Shown here piece after piece: positions 47,541-58,619 of a DNA stretch of 64,000 bases. The DNA comes from Trichoplusia ni (taxonomy: Eukaryota; Arthropoda; Insecta; Lepidoptera; Noctuidae), in NCBI RefSeq assembly GCF_003590095.1, contig NC_039478.1, positions 17,546,001 to 17,610,000 of the forward strand, written 5' to 3'. Made by a program: the position numbers and the translations under genes. The first letter of the stretch is position 1. Every line of letters begins with the position of its first letter. Under the pieces are notes generated by a model. The model did not search any database. It saw nothing but the letters and a program-made list of their open reading frames with translations, and was not told the DNA's origin.

Positions 47541-49004
47541 AGGCATTCTACTTAGTAAGTATATAATGTATAGGTACTTATGCTATGACTTTACCATAGC
47601 GACGCTAATACAATTGATCGTGTAATTAGAAGCGACACACCGCGACTCACACGTCACCGCACATTATGCACTTACTGTAATTAAATTCCAATAAATATTT
47701 AATGTCGTTACGATCTCGCGGTTTCATCACACTTCTGTGAAATACCGCAATACTGGACATCAGATTTAATGGATGATTTTTGTATACACTTCTATACCTA
47801 GGTTTTGTTCATACATTATATTAAATTGACTTCGATACAGCTATATATTCGATTAAAAGATAAAACAATAGTTAGAATACTCTTTATTGTACACCATAAG
47901 GAAAAACAATTTAGGTCAATACATATATATATATATATAGTCCTCCTTATGGTTTTCGATAACGGCGACCATTGGCAATTCACCTCCTAGCGTGAGCCCT
48001 GATGTGACTGGCTAGACCGAGTTTTTATCTAAACACTCGGTCGCAAGCGCTGCAGTAAAGTTGACCCGCAGAATTGAGAGTATAGGTCAATACATACAAA
48101 TATCATGAGTACAAAAGGCGGTCTTATCGCTAAAAAGCAAACGACTGAATCGTTATTTAAGACATTTCAATAGAAGCAATTGCAAAATTCTTTTCCTTTT
48201 ACAATTATTCTATGATAAAAATCGTTTCTTTTATTGCAACATCTAATATGTTGCAATAAGAGCAGAAAAAATGGTTTTGACTGATGACAATCCTTTTCGA
48301 ATAGAAAAAACCCTGATATTTCAAAATCTTATATATTACAATAGATAAGGGTACATATTCAAATTGTAATTAGTGAGTATATTAGAAATTAAAGATTTTT
48401 AATATTGTTAGATGTTTTATGTGGCCCAGAAATGTCTATCTAATCCTATCAAAATCTAAAATGATTCACTTGTACTATATGTTCGCTGTGACCGAAACCT
48501 TCGCCTACACAAATTTGTACTAAAATAACATCCCTTTGACCAATGTACGTCAGCATTACATTTAAATACCAGTTTTTGATTACATTACGTTGTCATGTTT
48601 CCCGCAAAACATGATATTTTCCATATGTCGTAGGAGGTCCGATTATGATACAAGTTTTTTTCCTTCATAAGAAAGGCATTCTTTATAGTTGAAGCGGCAA
48701 AATAATTGGAATTTTATTCTTTTGTCGTAGTCAAAGTGGTATTTTTTATTTGGTCTCTGCAGTTAACCTGTATTGAGGCTTTGACTGTAGCACCGAACTT
48801 TTAAGGTGGATACTAATAGTAGTGGAAGTATGGCAGCGTAAAATATAATATAATATGAATCACTATTTTACACCATATAATTACAGGGTGTGACAAAGAA
48901 AAGTAGTTACATGGTGTTCAATGGGCGGGCTACTATAGTGTACTAATACGCCCTGCGTTAATATTAAATAATTACTAATTAATTACTAATATGGTTACGG
49001 TACT
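47541..49004. other. No gene seen; AT microsatellite and a hairpin
   Basis: (AT)8-9 at 47923-47939. GACCGAGT...ACTCGGTC at 48015-48042 is a perfect 8-bp stem with a 12-nt loop in an otherwise AT-rich stretch. No coding frame is supportable. Confidence 0.5.
47923..47939. repeat. AT dinucleotide microsatellite
   Basis: Uninterrupted ATATATATATATATATA. Confidence 0.9.
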
Positions 49005-49110
49005 ACAAGGGACGAGTCAATCACTCTGGTGGTAAGAGTAAGAGCCTGCCCCACGGCGGAGAAAGTTTATGAGGACTTCTCCGAATAAAAGCGGCTTCTG
49101 GACTACAGTA
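49005..49110 (+). repeat. Dispersed repeat R7, diverged
   Basis: GGTAAGAGTAAGAGCCTGCC, GGCGGAGAAAGTTTATGAGG and CTTCTCCGAATAAAAGCGGC follow the order of the copy at 44865-44985. Confidence 0.45.
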
Positions 49111-51399
49111 ATTTAAATTTTCCTTTCCTGGGGACCAGAGTGAGAGTACCCCTCATCAATGACAGTAAACTGTTGTAGCTTTAGAAGTGAGACGTTTACT
49201 TTGCTACAACCACGCCGTTGATTGTCAGCTGACTAATCTTGACTAATAAAAGATATATTCGCTTATTTAAATAAAATAAGAATAATGCGAACACTCTTAA
49301 GTATGCATAACGACGTACAATTTTTTTCTTTTTATCGCCACACGTTTCAGACACACATTTGCTGACGTAGGGCTCAGACATTTGTAATATGTGAAATTGT
49401 TCTGCTAGACTCCGCCTAATAATATAAAATATTGACGTTAAACAGTTCACATAATGTCAAACACATTAATGACGCATCTGCGTATGCTCGACAATGTTAT
49501 TTCATTTTACTTTTGTTCGTTGTGAGTATGACGGCCATGATTTTGTTTATTTTAGGAAAATTCCGACAGATCGTTGTGCGGTACGAATTTATAAGAGCAA
49601 CAAAAGGTTATACAACTCAAGTTATTATTAGATAGATAACTGTAAAGTGTTTTAAAAAGGGTAGTTTACATGTTGGAGCCACGTTAGTTATCAAGTTCAC
49701 GGTCATAAAACGCAAACACGCCTATTTTTGTAAAATGTTCCAAAACAAAATATTGACATTTTAAATGTGAGCAAAAGCTTCGTAGCGAACTATACCATTA
49801 AGAGTAAAGAGAATGACCGCAAAAAGATTCATCCACTACCACAATATTATGAAATAAAATCTGAATGTTTATTTTAGACCTTTCAATTAGCAGAATTCAC
49901 CTCCACCACCACTAAAACTGACAAAGACTCATCCCTATTTTTATCCAAGCATGGTCACAGTACATCTGCGTTCGTTTTAACACGTTGTCATCGTCGTTCA
50001 TTATGCACGGGTGCTCGCGAAGGATTCAAGCTTTACGTCACTGCCCGATTACAGCCTGCAGGCTTATTTTATCCTGTTTTTAATACAGTACATTGTGGTT
50101 GTTATTGAAATTAATGCCAGATTTATTGGTTTGATATATTCGAATGAGTTGTTTTTTAAAGTTCGTTGGTAAACCACGTTTATTTGCGTGTGAATATTTT
50201 GCGTTTCTTTAATTGAGGTGACATATTTTTTTGTCTTGAATAATTTCAAGACAAAAAAAAAGTTTAAATAGAATAAAGAAAAGCAAAAGTAATTAGGAGT
50301 ATAAAACCCGAGAACTTTTTATAGCCGGCCAGTATGTTCATGAAAGTACTTAAGTCGAGTTTCACCTAGACATTTAGCTATAAAGCAAGAAAAAAGAATA
50401 AAATACTCTGTCGACTGCGAAGGGTAAATACCTACAAAGGAGTATGCATAAAGTATCCGTAAAAAATAAGGTTAAGTATATATGAAACCTCTTTTCTACA
50501 TATATTATGAGATAAATTAAGAAACTTATTTATACACTCTACAGCTGATGGGTCTACTATTAGCACTACTACTCTAAGGCCCGATTTTCCAATCGTCAGA
50601 TATGTTTTATCCGAGGAATTAATATGGCCGTTTGACTTATTTTCTATACGAAAGCTGTCAAACCGTCAAACATATTCGTCGAATAAAAGTTTAATCTTTT
50701 ATATCAAGCCTTACAAATTCTTACTACCTTATAAGGATGAAGGATTGCTAGACTATCACTAAGAGTATATAAGTCCTAGAAGACCTTGCTTTTCTACCAA
50801 AGAGGCTTACCTTGTGCCGAAAACACAATGGGTCTTATTATGAAAAGCCAATTTCATCTAACCCCAAGGAAGCATATTACAATATTATTTGATGCAATTT
50901 GCGTAAACTCCGACCAAAATGCATTCGAAACCGAAACTAAAAACCAACCTTAACACTAACAAAATAAAGTACAAAATCCCATAACTGACATTTATTTAAT
51001 TCTGATATCAGCAATACGGGGTAAAGTTCCACATCTTCATAGCTAGTTTTATAACCACATCAAAGTATTAAACTTATACGAGTTCCAAACAATACGGATT
51101 CTCTGAAAGCAATCAACACAGCTCCGTGGACCGCGGCTTCGTACTTCAAACGGGAACTTACGCTGAGATGCAGCTCTAGAAAAGATTTACGGAAGCAATA
51201 AGTTAAGTTACATACACACATACATATACATTATACGTAATGCATACGTGAACCGCTCTCTCATGGAAGTTACGTACAGCCGGCAATAGAAGTCTTTTAA
51301 CACAATTACCTAATACCAACCAATGCCACTTAAACGGATTTTTGACCGACATGTCTAAGAACACTCGCACGTAATGCATCACTAATGCAAAACAAAACA
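49111..51399. other. No gene seen
   Basis: Apart from the hairpin at 50226-50259 nothing can be assigned. Frames at 49196-49635 and 50064-50249 are chance reading. Confidence 0.5.
50226..50259. repeat. Perfect 15-bp hairpin
   Basis: TTTTTTTGTCTTGAA (50226-50240) and TTCAAGACAAAAAAA (50245-50259) are exact inverted repeats around TAAT. The outer seven pairs are A-T only. It looks like a tiny foldback unit or a hairpin of replication-slippage origin. Confidence 0.75.
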
Positions 51400-51510
51400 A
51401 ATAGATAATCGCTGAATCCGTTCGGCAGCTATGGTGCCACAGACAGACAGACAGACATATCAAACTTGTAACAAAAGATACATCCTCTTTGCATAGGGTA
51501 AAACGAAACA
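51400..51510 (-). repeat. Dispersed repeat R6 with GACA run
   Basis: The reverse complement reads GTTTTACCCTATGCAAAGAG, then a fourfold GTCT run (51457-51440), then GGCACCATAGCTGCCGAACG. The 150-codon minus frame at 51203-51655, the longest in the window, runs through this repeat and has no recognisable domain. I treat it as non-coding. Confidence 0.6.
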
Positions 51511-51911
51511 GTCCTGACACTCTATAGTTAGAACATACTGAACACCAATCCGAACATGACTTTAAAAATATTGACCTTAGTAAATGGTTTTGTTTTCCAA
51601 CTTTTATCGTTGAGTGTACATGTTTAGTTGTTAGATGCATACATGAACAAAACATCTTCGATATGGAACTCCGAAGTAATATAAGTTTGTAAGCTAGTCA
51701 CGTTTGTGAAGACTTAGGAAGTGTAATGAAAATCTAGATTGCAGGTGATATAACACCTACTTACTTGCTAATTTCTTACGGCAGTATTGTACCAAGGCAC
51801 TGAGATTAAAGTCACCCGTAGTGGCTTGATGCCTCTGTCTGTTCTAAATAAAATTTAGGTTCTTAATTCTGAGGTTAATTGATGGACTTTAAAAACACTC
51901 TTAGTGAAGAA

Positions 51912-52150
51912 CATAATCATCATAAGCTAACCAGTCTTTCACGAGGAACGACTATCTGAACTCCTCTACCCAGTTCCCAACCTGGGCAACCCGATATATG
52001 TTGGTTAGTCGGGTTTCTAGCTCCGTAACGGCTTTCAAAAGATTCTTGCAATAACAGCCGAGACATTCAATTTAATGTCATGGTCGCCCATCCCCGGACC
52101 GGGCGTGTCAAGCGTAGCTTTAACCAGCGGTATAGTTCCGGTTTAGACAC
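51912..52150 (-). mobile_element. 5S rRNA-related SINE, nearly full length
   Basis: The reverse complement begins with the 5S-like block TTAAAGCTACGCTTGACACG CCCGGTCCGGGGATGGGCGACC. It continues through GCCGTTACGGAGCTAG, AACCCGACTAACCAAC, TCGGGTTGCCCAGG and GGGTAGAGGAG to AGACTGGTTAGCTTATGATG. The same order is found at 43253-43649. The 5S-like head here is GC-richer and differs in several bases. Confidence 0.8.
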
Positions 52151-53334
52151 TTACAATATAAACTGAAAATTACCTAAATAATTTTTTATACAGATTTTTA
52201 AACGCTATTTCTAAAAAAAACTGCACTAACTAACATTTTAAGTTCGTTTATAACTCTACTGTGGTTTAGTTAAGAAAATTCATGAAAATATTTTAGGAGT
52301 CATAAATCTATTTAATTAGTTTGTTTGCGGCTGGTGGATACAAAGTCATTAAATGTTTTACAGACGTTCTTCTTAAACTAAATGTCAGCACTTTGTAGAG
52401 AATTAAACACTAGGTACGAGTATGTACCTACCTAACTAAGAATTAAGATTTAAATAATTAATGTTCTTGAAATTTATATCAAAATAATTACCACAGAATC
52501 TACTACATAATACGTCTGTACCAACCCAGCTAGATTTAAAATATAATGTGTTTTTACAGAAAAAGGAAAAAGCAATATATTTTCGCGACTGAACTGAAAA
52601 TAGCGCCATCTCTGGAAACATCGCTGAACTAGGTCGTACATATGAGTGATAGGCGCCATTATGTCAGAAACTGAGGGCGTATCAACAAGTGGTCCGTCAA
52701 GTGGGTAAATATTGCGGAGATTATACAGGGAGGTCGCTCTCTTATACTTATTTTATTAGGATTCTTTTAGCCGATGGAGTGTGGGTTTAGGAGATGTTTG
52801 TTTGTCCTTTTCCATCAACATTTTCTTTGTATGTTTGCTTTTCAGTGGTAAACAACGAATATCGTAGCTTATCCAGGTATTTAAAATAGTAATAAGTACC
52901 TGTTCTTAGTACGTACAATAATATGGGTTCTTAGCAAAAAACTTCTAAATAGGTTTAAATAGTGAGTATTCGCAAAATTTTAAATTAAAAAAAATGCATA
53001 AGGTCGCTCTATTCCATTCAAATTCAAAGATCATTCTTTTATATTTCCACAGTTATAGGTATTTTCAATACTTTGATCCCGAGTTACGATTCTCGTCAGA
53101 TCCTTAGTTGTCGCGGCAGTTGTAACGACCTGTCAAAATTGTGAAAGTCAACCGACAGTTGATAATTAGGTTGTGAGGGTCCGATGTCAAACGCCACGTG
53201 ATGAATACTGATGTTCGGATGAATATGGTTAAAGGGAACGTGAAAAACGTTATGAAATACAGGAAATTGTTTATATTGCATTGAAAGAAAATCTTACTGA
53301 ATGCTATAAAACTCTAGTAGTCTGCTGTGGTTTG
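52151..53334. other. No gene seen
   Basis: A CACGTG E-box sits at 53195-53200; about fifteen such six-base matches are expected in 64 kb by chance. Frames at 52436-52659 and 53096-53281 have no support. Confidence 0.5.
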
Positions 53335-53560
53335 GTAATAAAACCAGTCAAGTGCGAGTTGAACTCGAGCCACTGAGGGTTCCGTAGGCTGAAAATTATT
53401 TTAAGTTAAATTAGTAATTAACGAACGTAACAATATATTTGCTGAGCATCTGTGAATGTTTCAACCACGCTAGCCACGGGGCGAGGAAAAGAGACGGACG
53501 TTAAGCAGAGCCTCAGGAATAGCGTTTTATTTGACCCTTTTTGTTGGGAAATAAATATTT
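53335..53560 (+). repeat. Dispersed repeat R3, degraded
   Basis: AACCAGTCAAGTGCGAGTTG-type start (53341 on), GAGGGTTCCGTAGG, then AGAGACGGACG and TTTGACCCTTTTTGTTGGGA at the end. Confidence 0.55.
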
Positions 53561-54029
53561 TATTTATCTAGAGAAGTAAAAGGAGATAAATAATTGAAAC
53601 TAGAGAAGACGAAGACAATTCCCAACTTTTCCTAAAACCTACCAACATGTTTTTAGTAAGACTACACGCCTAATAAGCCGCGTAGCCTCCTGTCTCCCTC
53701 TCACAACTGCAACTGAAACTGTAGCTACAATTATCCAAAAAAATCGCACAAAAATTATAAATATTTATTAATCTTGATAAAAACCAACACCATTCACAAT
53801 CCGTTCCTAAAATAACCCGCTTGCTATTGACTTGGCATATTGATACGATACTTGCCCTTGGCGAGAGTCATTATAAACATTTCCGCTGAGCTGACAGTTT
53901 GCACGGAGTAACGAGTACACGTGTATTTCAAGTAAAAGCTTTCGCGAAAATAAAAATAGAAAGGAGTTTATATGGAAAATAGAATGGTTGGAAATAAATT
54001 TATGTTTAAGTAATACACTTTATCATGTT

Positions 54030-54125
54030 TGTGGTGATCTTGTGGTTCTACCTATGGATTTTTATGCATGAGGCAGCAGGTTTGATCCCAACGCCACTGG
54101 CAAGATTTAATGCGAATTTACATCT
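54030..54125 (+). mobile_element. Degenerate tRNA-like SINE head
   Basis: AGGTTTGATCCCAACGCC (54078-54095) is B-box-like; the A box (TTGTGGTTCTACC) is weak. Probably an old SINE. Confidence 0.35.
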
Positions 54126-56394
54126 AAGATTAATTTAAGATCTACTTTTTTTTGGTAAATGAAAACATCGTGGGGAACATAGATTATGATCATTCAAATC
54201 TGAAGTAATCGACCAGCAACGAGCTGACAATGTAAAGAGGTCTCCACCCAACAGTATGACATTTATAAGCTGTCTTAATTATATTTATACAACAACAATT
54301 TATTGCTTTCATAAGTCATTATAGGTTTGAATGAAAATAAGCCCATTACATTAACGACTTAAGTCACCCATTCGCTTCAGACCGACCACATGATTAGTTA
54401 GTAGGGTCTTTGCGTCTGGAACTAAGAAATTTATGATTACTAGTCACGATACCTTTGAAACAAAAATAATCGGATAGAATGCTATCATTTTCAAAACTTC
54501 AATTTCGGTTGTGATTTAATTAAGCCAATATCTTAGATTAAGTCTTGGAGTAACACCTGATGAGCTCTCTACAAATCATTTGCAAATATTATTTAGTTCT
54601 TATTTTATTTTTCTTTCAAATAAATTGAGAATAATTAAACATTTTTAAAAACCTTGTCCTTTTTGAAGTGACTTTAGCGTCATATTTTCAGTGCTATTGT
54701 GAAATTTTCAACGATAGTATATTTAAAGTCAAATTGAAAACTAAACAACGTCAGTACAAACCACACAGGCAAAGATGGGCACGTAGTTTTGTGTCCTATT
54801 TTAAAATTCGTATACGACACAATGCAGCTGAACAGAAATCCAAAAGGTATTTGAAAACTGTGACAAAATCAAATTGTAGTCTGTTGTATTGAGTCCACGC
54901 TCCACTTAATCCGCGTCGGGCAGAGGACACATTCTATGCAGCTTTATTCTGATGCTGTCACCGGAAAATATAAGCCTTGCTTTGGAATGATATTTCGTTT
55001 TATAGAAAGCATTATTTAGGTAGCTGCCGGGGTAAGTACTTTCCACTGTATTATTTTTAAAAATATTTAGAAATCAAACTTATCTTTGGGCATTATCTGC
55101 AAGCATTTTTACTTAATTTGGTTTTATCGATATCAGAGCGACTCGCAACTCCGAAACTAGTCGGGTGATCCCAATAAATGCGCATGAGTAAACTTTTTTC
55201 AGCTCAGAGGTCCTTAAGCGATCATGATTAATTAAGCATGGTAAATCAAATCGAAAACCTTCATAGTATTGTAAATTTTAAAACGAATTATCTAAAAAAA
55301 AAGGATCCTCCAAATCGGTTCGTAACCGACGAAGTTAGGTGGAAACAAACATAAAAAAAAACCATTTTATACAGACAAATTGAGTAACCTGCTTATCTAG
55401 AAGTCAGTTTAAAAAAATCACTTTGAACCAACAGGGTAGACATTATTTACAAAAGTCTCTGACTACAATAACACATACACTAATTCACTCGACATTTCAT
55501 TGTGCTACACTATCATAACTATATCAAGGTCTTTAGGGAGCGAACATTGAAATGTAACGGTATTATCTAATTGTTAATTGTATTACGTGCCAACGTAAGT
55601 CTCTGGAGATCACAAATTATACTAACTAATATGAAGTATCCTTGAGGTTCACCGCCTGCCCCGTTGTGTGACGTCAGTCGTCGATTGGAAGCCGATAGGC
55701 ATTCAGCCGAAATGATGAACAAGTCCAGACATATTGCATGATAAGGTATCTGTAACGATAGTAGGTCTTGGTCCCAGAGGCAAGCATAATGTTTTGTTAT
55801 TTTTTTTTTCGCGATTCATGAGATATTGTATCGTCTAGTGGCAGAAGCTTAGACAAACGCACAGACAGGGGTGATTCAGTAGCTAATTAGATTCCGTTTG
55901 TATCCAATCGGAAAACTAAATACTAAAAAACTTCTGGCAACTTTTTCTCAATTTATTTTTATCTTTAACACAGTGTAGGTATAAGTGTACTAGGTATAAA
56001 ATATTTAACCCTCTTGCGCTGACGGTAATTCAATTGAACCGTAGAGACCACGGCTTTACGTGACGTTCTGAGAGAGGAAACAGAGTTAATCTAACGGCTG
56101 GTTTTAGATCGGTTCTGGGCATAATAGGGGTGATAGGGTCATCCAGGGCTGGAGCTTCAAAAACAAATTAAATATTATTATGGTCGTGGCAACGTGATAT
56201 TGGAATATAGCACAGAGCGGCATCTCGATGATGCACAATCAATAAAAGTAATATGATAAAACCATAAAGGTTATTTTTAACTTATTACTTATGATAAATT
56301 TAAGCACTTCGCACTTAATTAAATCATTAAATCCGTTGCCAATGACTAATAAATTTATACATATCTGAAATAATATTATTCTACAACTTACAAT
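54126..56394. other. No gene seen; R4 motif and a CRE
   Basis: R4 motif at 55153-55180. TGACGTCA (55669-55676), the full CRE palindrome, lies in a GC-richer spot. A poor R3 trace is at 55820-55915 (CATGAGATATTGTATC, AGACAGGG). The basic 74-codon frame at 54668-54892 has no splice context. Confidence 0.45.
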
Positions 56395-56490
56395 GGCTTT
56401 CTTGAACCCACGACCTCTGTATAGCAGTCTCCGTAGACCTCCGTAGACATGTTGGTCTAGTGGTAAGCCACTAGACCAACAGGTCATTCA
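56395..56490 (-). mobile_element. tRNA-SINE head with inverted duplication of the A-box region
   Basis: On the minus strand a family B type head reads CCTGTTGGTCTAGTGG, and then CCACTAGACCAACA follows only four bases later. The B-box part (ACGACCTC and TTGAACCC on the plus strand, 56401-56417) lies beyond, partly decayed. The two 14-bp arms (56450-56463 and 56468-56481) are exact inverted repeats around TAAG. A 10-bp tandem duplication CCGTAGACCT/CCGTAGACAT (56431-56450) lies next to it. Confidence 0.7.
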
Positions 56491-57458
56491 AATCCTAAGG
56501 AATGTTTTTTGTCCATCGGCGATACTCTTACACTGAGACCGATCTCAATCGGCAGCATGAATGAGTATTGTTAACATATCGATAAAAGCTGAATGATAAG
56601 ATAATGCCATAAACACAAAATATGAGATTCAGAAGAAGCCGCCAATTGATTGACGCACCTGATTTAGGTATATTAATTAAATATATAAAACACAAAACAT
56701 TAAAGTATACATTTATTTACAGAGCAAACGTGTACAGAGGCGGACTTAATGCCTAAAGCATTCTTTACCAGTTGACCTTAGAGTGATGTAGAGATAAAAA
56801 ACATGGTAGGTGCACTGTAAATTATTGAGAAAATAAGAAACAACTATTTGTATATTATGAATATACCTACATAAATAGGTAAAAATAATTGAAAAATACA
56901 TTAAATGAAGTTTAAATTAAAGTACATATGTACAAAAATGTCTAGATAAATAATAAAATAAAGTATTTTAATAATTTACCTTACACCTCTATTATCAGAA
57001 ACAACGATAATATTAAGCTAATAAAACACCGCTAAATTGGCCTATCTGCACAACTCAATCACTCTAAAGATGAAGAAAATGATGCCAAATGCTTAGAGGT
57101 AAGTATAATACTTTCTACGGATGAAAGAAAAACATTTTCCCTCTAAGGAAGTCTGAATAACTTTTGTCTCGAGTGCCTTATTTATTAAAATGCCTGTTAC
57201 TTATCAGATATCTTTAGAAATTCATATTCACGAATTGAAATGAAAGCATTTTTGTGTAATACACTAAACGCAATATCTTTTGCTTTGATTATTTTGTACA
57301 AGACTCTTCGATATTGAAGTCAGCTTGAATGTTGATGGAAATTGAGTGAAAACAAAACTGTTCATTAACTTTATTTCTTTTGGTGTTTCTTTATATCTCT
57401 AAGACATTGATTTCGGATTCCTCATTGTTTTTTTGCATTCTGTACTAGTAATTTGTCT
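56491..57458. other. No gene seen
   Basis: AT-rich without identifiable elements. Confidence 0.5.
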
Positions 57459-57625
57459 TCTGGCTACACCGATAGCTGAGTGAAACAGATCCCCTTGCCA
57501 ACGATGCCTACTGAGCGACGTGTTGCGAGTTCAAACCCCGAATGAAACTAACAAAAAATTGTGAGATCCACAGACGCTTGTTCTAAGTCCAGGTGTTATT
57601 GCATGCCTTCCAACAAAACCTTTAT
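57459..57625 (+). mobile_element. tRNA-derived SINE, family C, with head
   Basis: It begins with an A-box-like GATAGCTGAGTG (57471-57482). CGACGTGTTGCGAGTTCAAACCCC follows, its B box degenerate at GAGTTCAAACC, then TGAGATCCACAGACGCTTGT, TCTAAGTCCAGGTGTTATTG and CATG. The body blocks are the reverse complement of the minus-strand copies at 7841, 9683 and 25657. This copy therefore shows that those headless copies belong to a tRNA-derived family. Confidence 0.65.
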
Positions 57626-58387
57626 TTTCCAAACTGGAGAAGCAAAAAACAAAACAGCCTAAACAAAGAATATTTAACAACAAAATCGTAACCGGTTTTA
57701 ATCAACAATAGCTAATGTTTATTTTAATAGTAACGTTTTAACTGTAAACGCCACGTCTGGTGTTCTGAATAGTTTATGGTCAGTAAATCACAGAAACAGG
57801 GCGAGGGTCAAACAGTGGCCTTGGATAGGTTGGTATTTGTTTTGAGTCTGTTTCATACAAATATTTATGGAGAGCTTGGGTATAATCTTGGATTTATAAT
57901 ACTAGTATTAAACGCGTACCTACGTAAAACACAATTCATAAATTCAGTAGTTAAAATGATTTTTGTTATTTTAATTATTGGATATTATTGTCCTTTTACC
58001 CTAATATCTATGCTATTGGAAAGTCAGATGAAATTCTTAAAAAAATACATTCTTTCCGTATGCCTTAATATTTTGTAGATACCCCCGAGAATCGAAACTA
58101 CAAAAGCTCGGGGTTTGAACAGCAAATGAATAAAAATAATTTTAATTCCAAATAAAGAAGATTAATTGATAATATAGTTAATTAATAGAAATAATTAAAA
58201 CGTGATTGTGTTCTAATTTAAATTGATCAATTCTATTCTTTGTTTGACATAATTAATTATGGAAACGAATTAGCATTTGCGTTTCAAATTTATCTAACCA
58301 GCTTAGAGTAATTAATTATTACATTTATATTGCATTTGTGAATTCAATTTACTAGTTTCAAATATTAAATTTCACATTTATTAACCT
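57626..58387. other. No gene seen
   Basis: The 100-codon plus frame at 57776-58078 is hydrophobic (AT-rich reading) without family resemblance. The following 300 bp are extremely AT-rich. Confidence 0.45.
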
Positions 58388-58619
58388 ACTAGCTGTTGCC
58401 CGCGACTTCGTCCGCGTGGTTAGAATTTTCCCCATTTTTTCCACATTTTCTATTGTATCTTCGCTCCTATTAGTCGCAGCGAGATGTTATATAGCCTATA
58501 GCCTTTCTCGGTAAATGGTCTATTCAACACAAAAAGAATTTTTCAATTCGAACCAGGAGTTTCTGAGATTAGCGCGTTCAAACAAAAAAACTCTTCAGCT
58601 TTATATATTAGTATAGATT
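58388..58619 (+). repeat. Dispersed repeat R1, full length
   Basis: It starts ACTAGCTGTTGCCCGCGACT and ends CTTCAGCTTTATATATTAGT ATAGATT. About 30 bp near the start are missing compared with 10975-11243. Confidence 0.8.

Noticed and set aside
47923..47939. AT run as replication origin or promoter
   Set aside because: An ordinary short microsatellite without other signals.
51203..51655. Longest open frame (150 codons, minus), Cys- and His-rich
   Set aside because: It runs through the R6 repeat with its GTCT run; there is no domain, no splice context, and the composition follows the repeat.
53195..53200. CACGTG E-boxes (also near 38018, 53919, 59086 and 60811) as circadian sites
   Set aside because: Their number is not above chance for a six-base motif in 64 kb.
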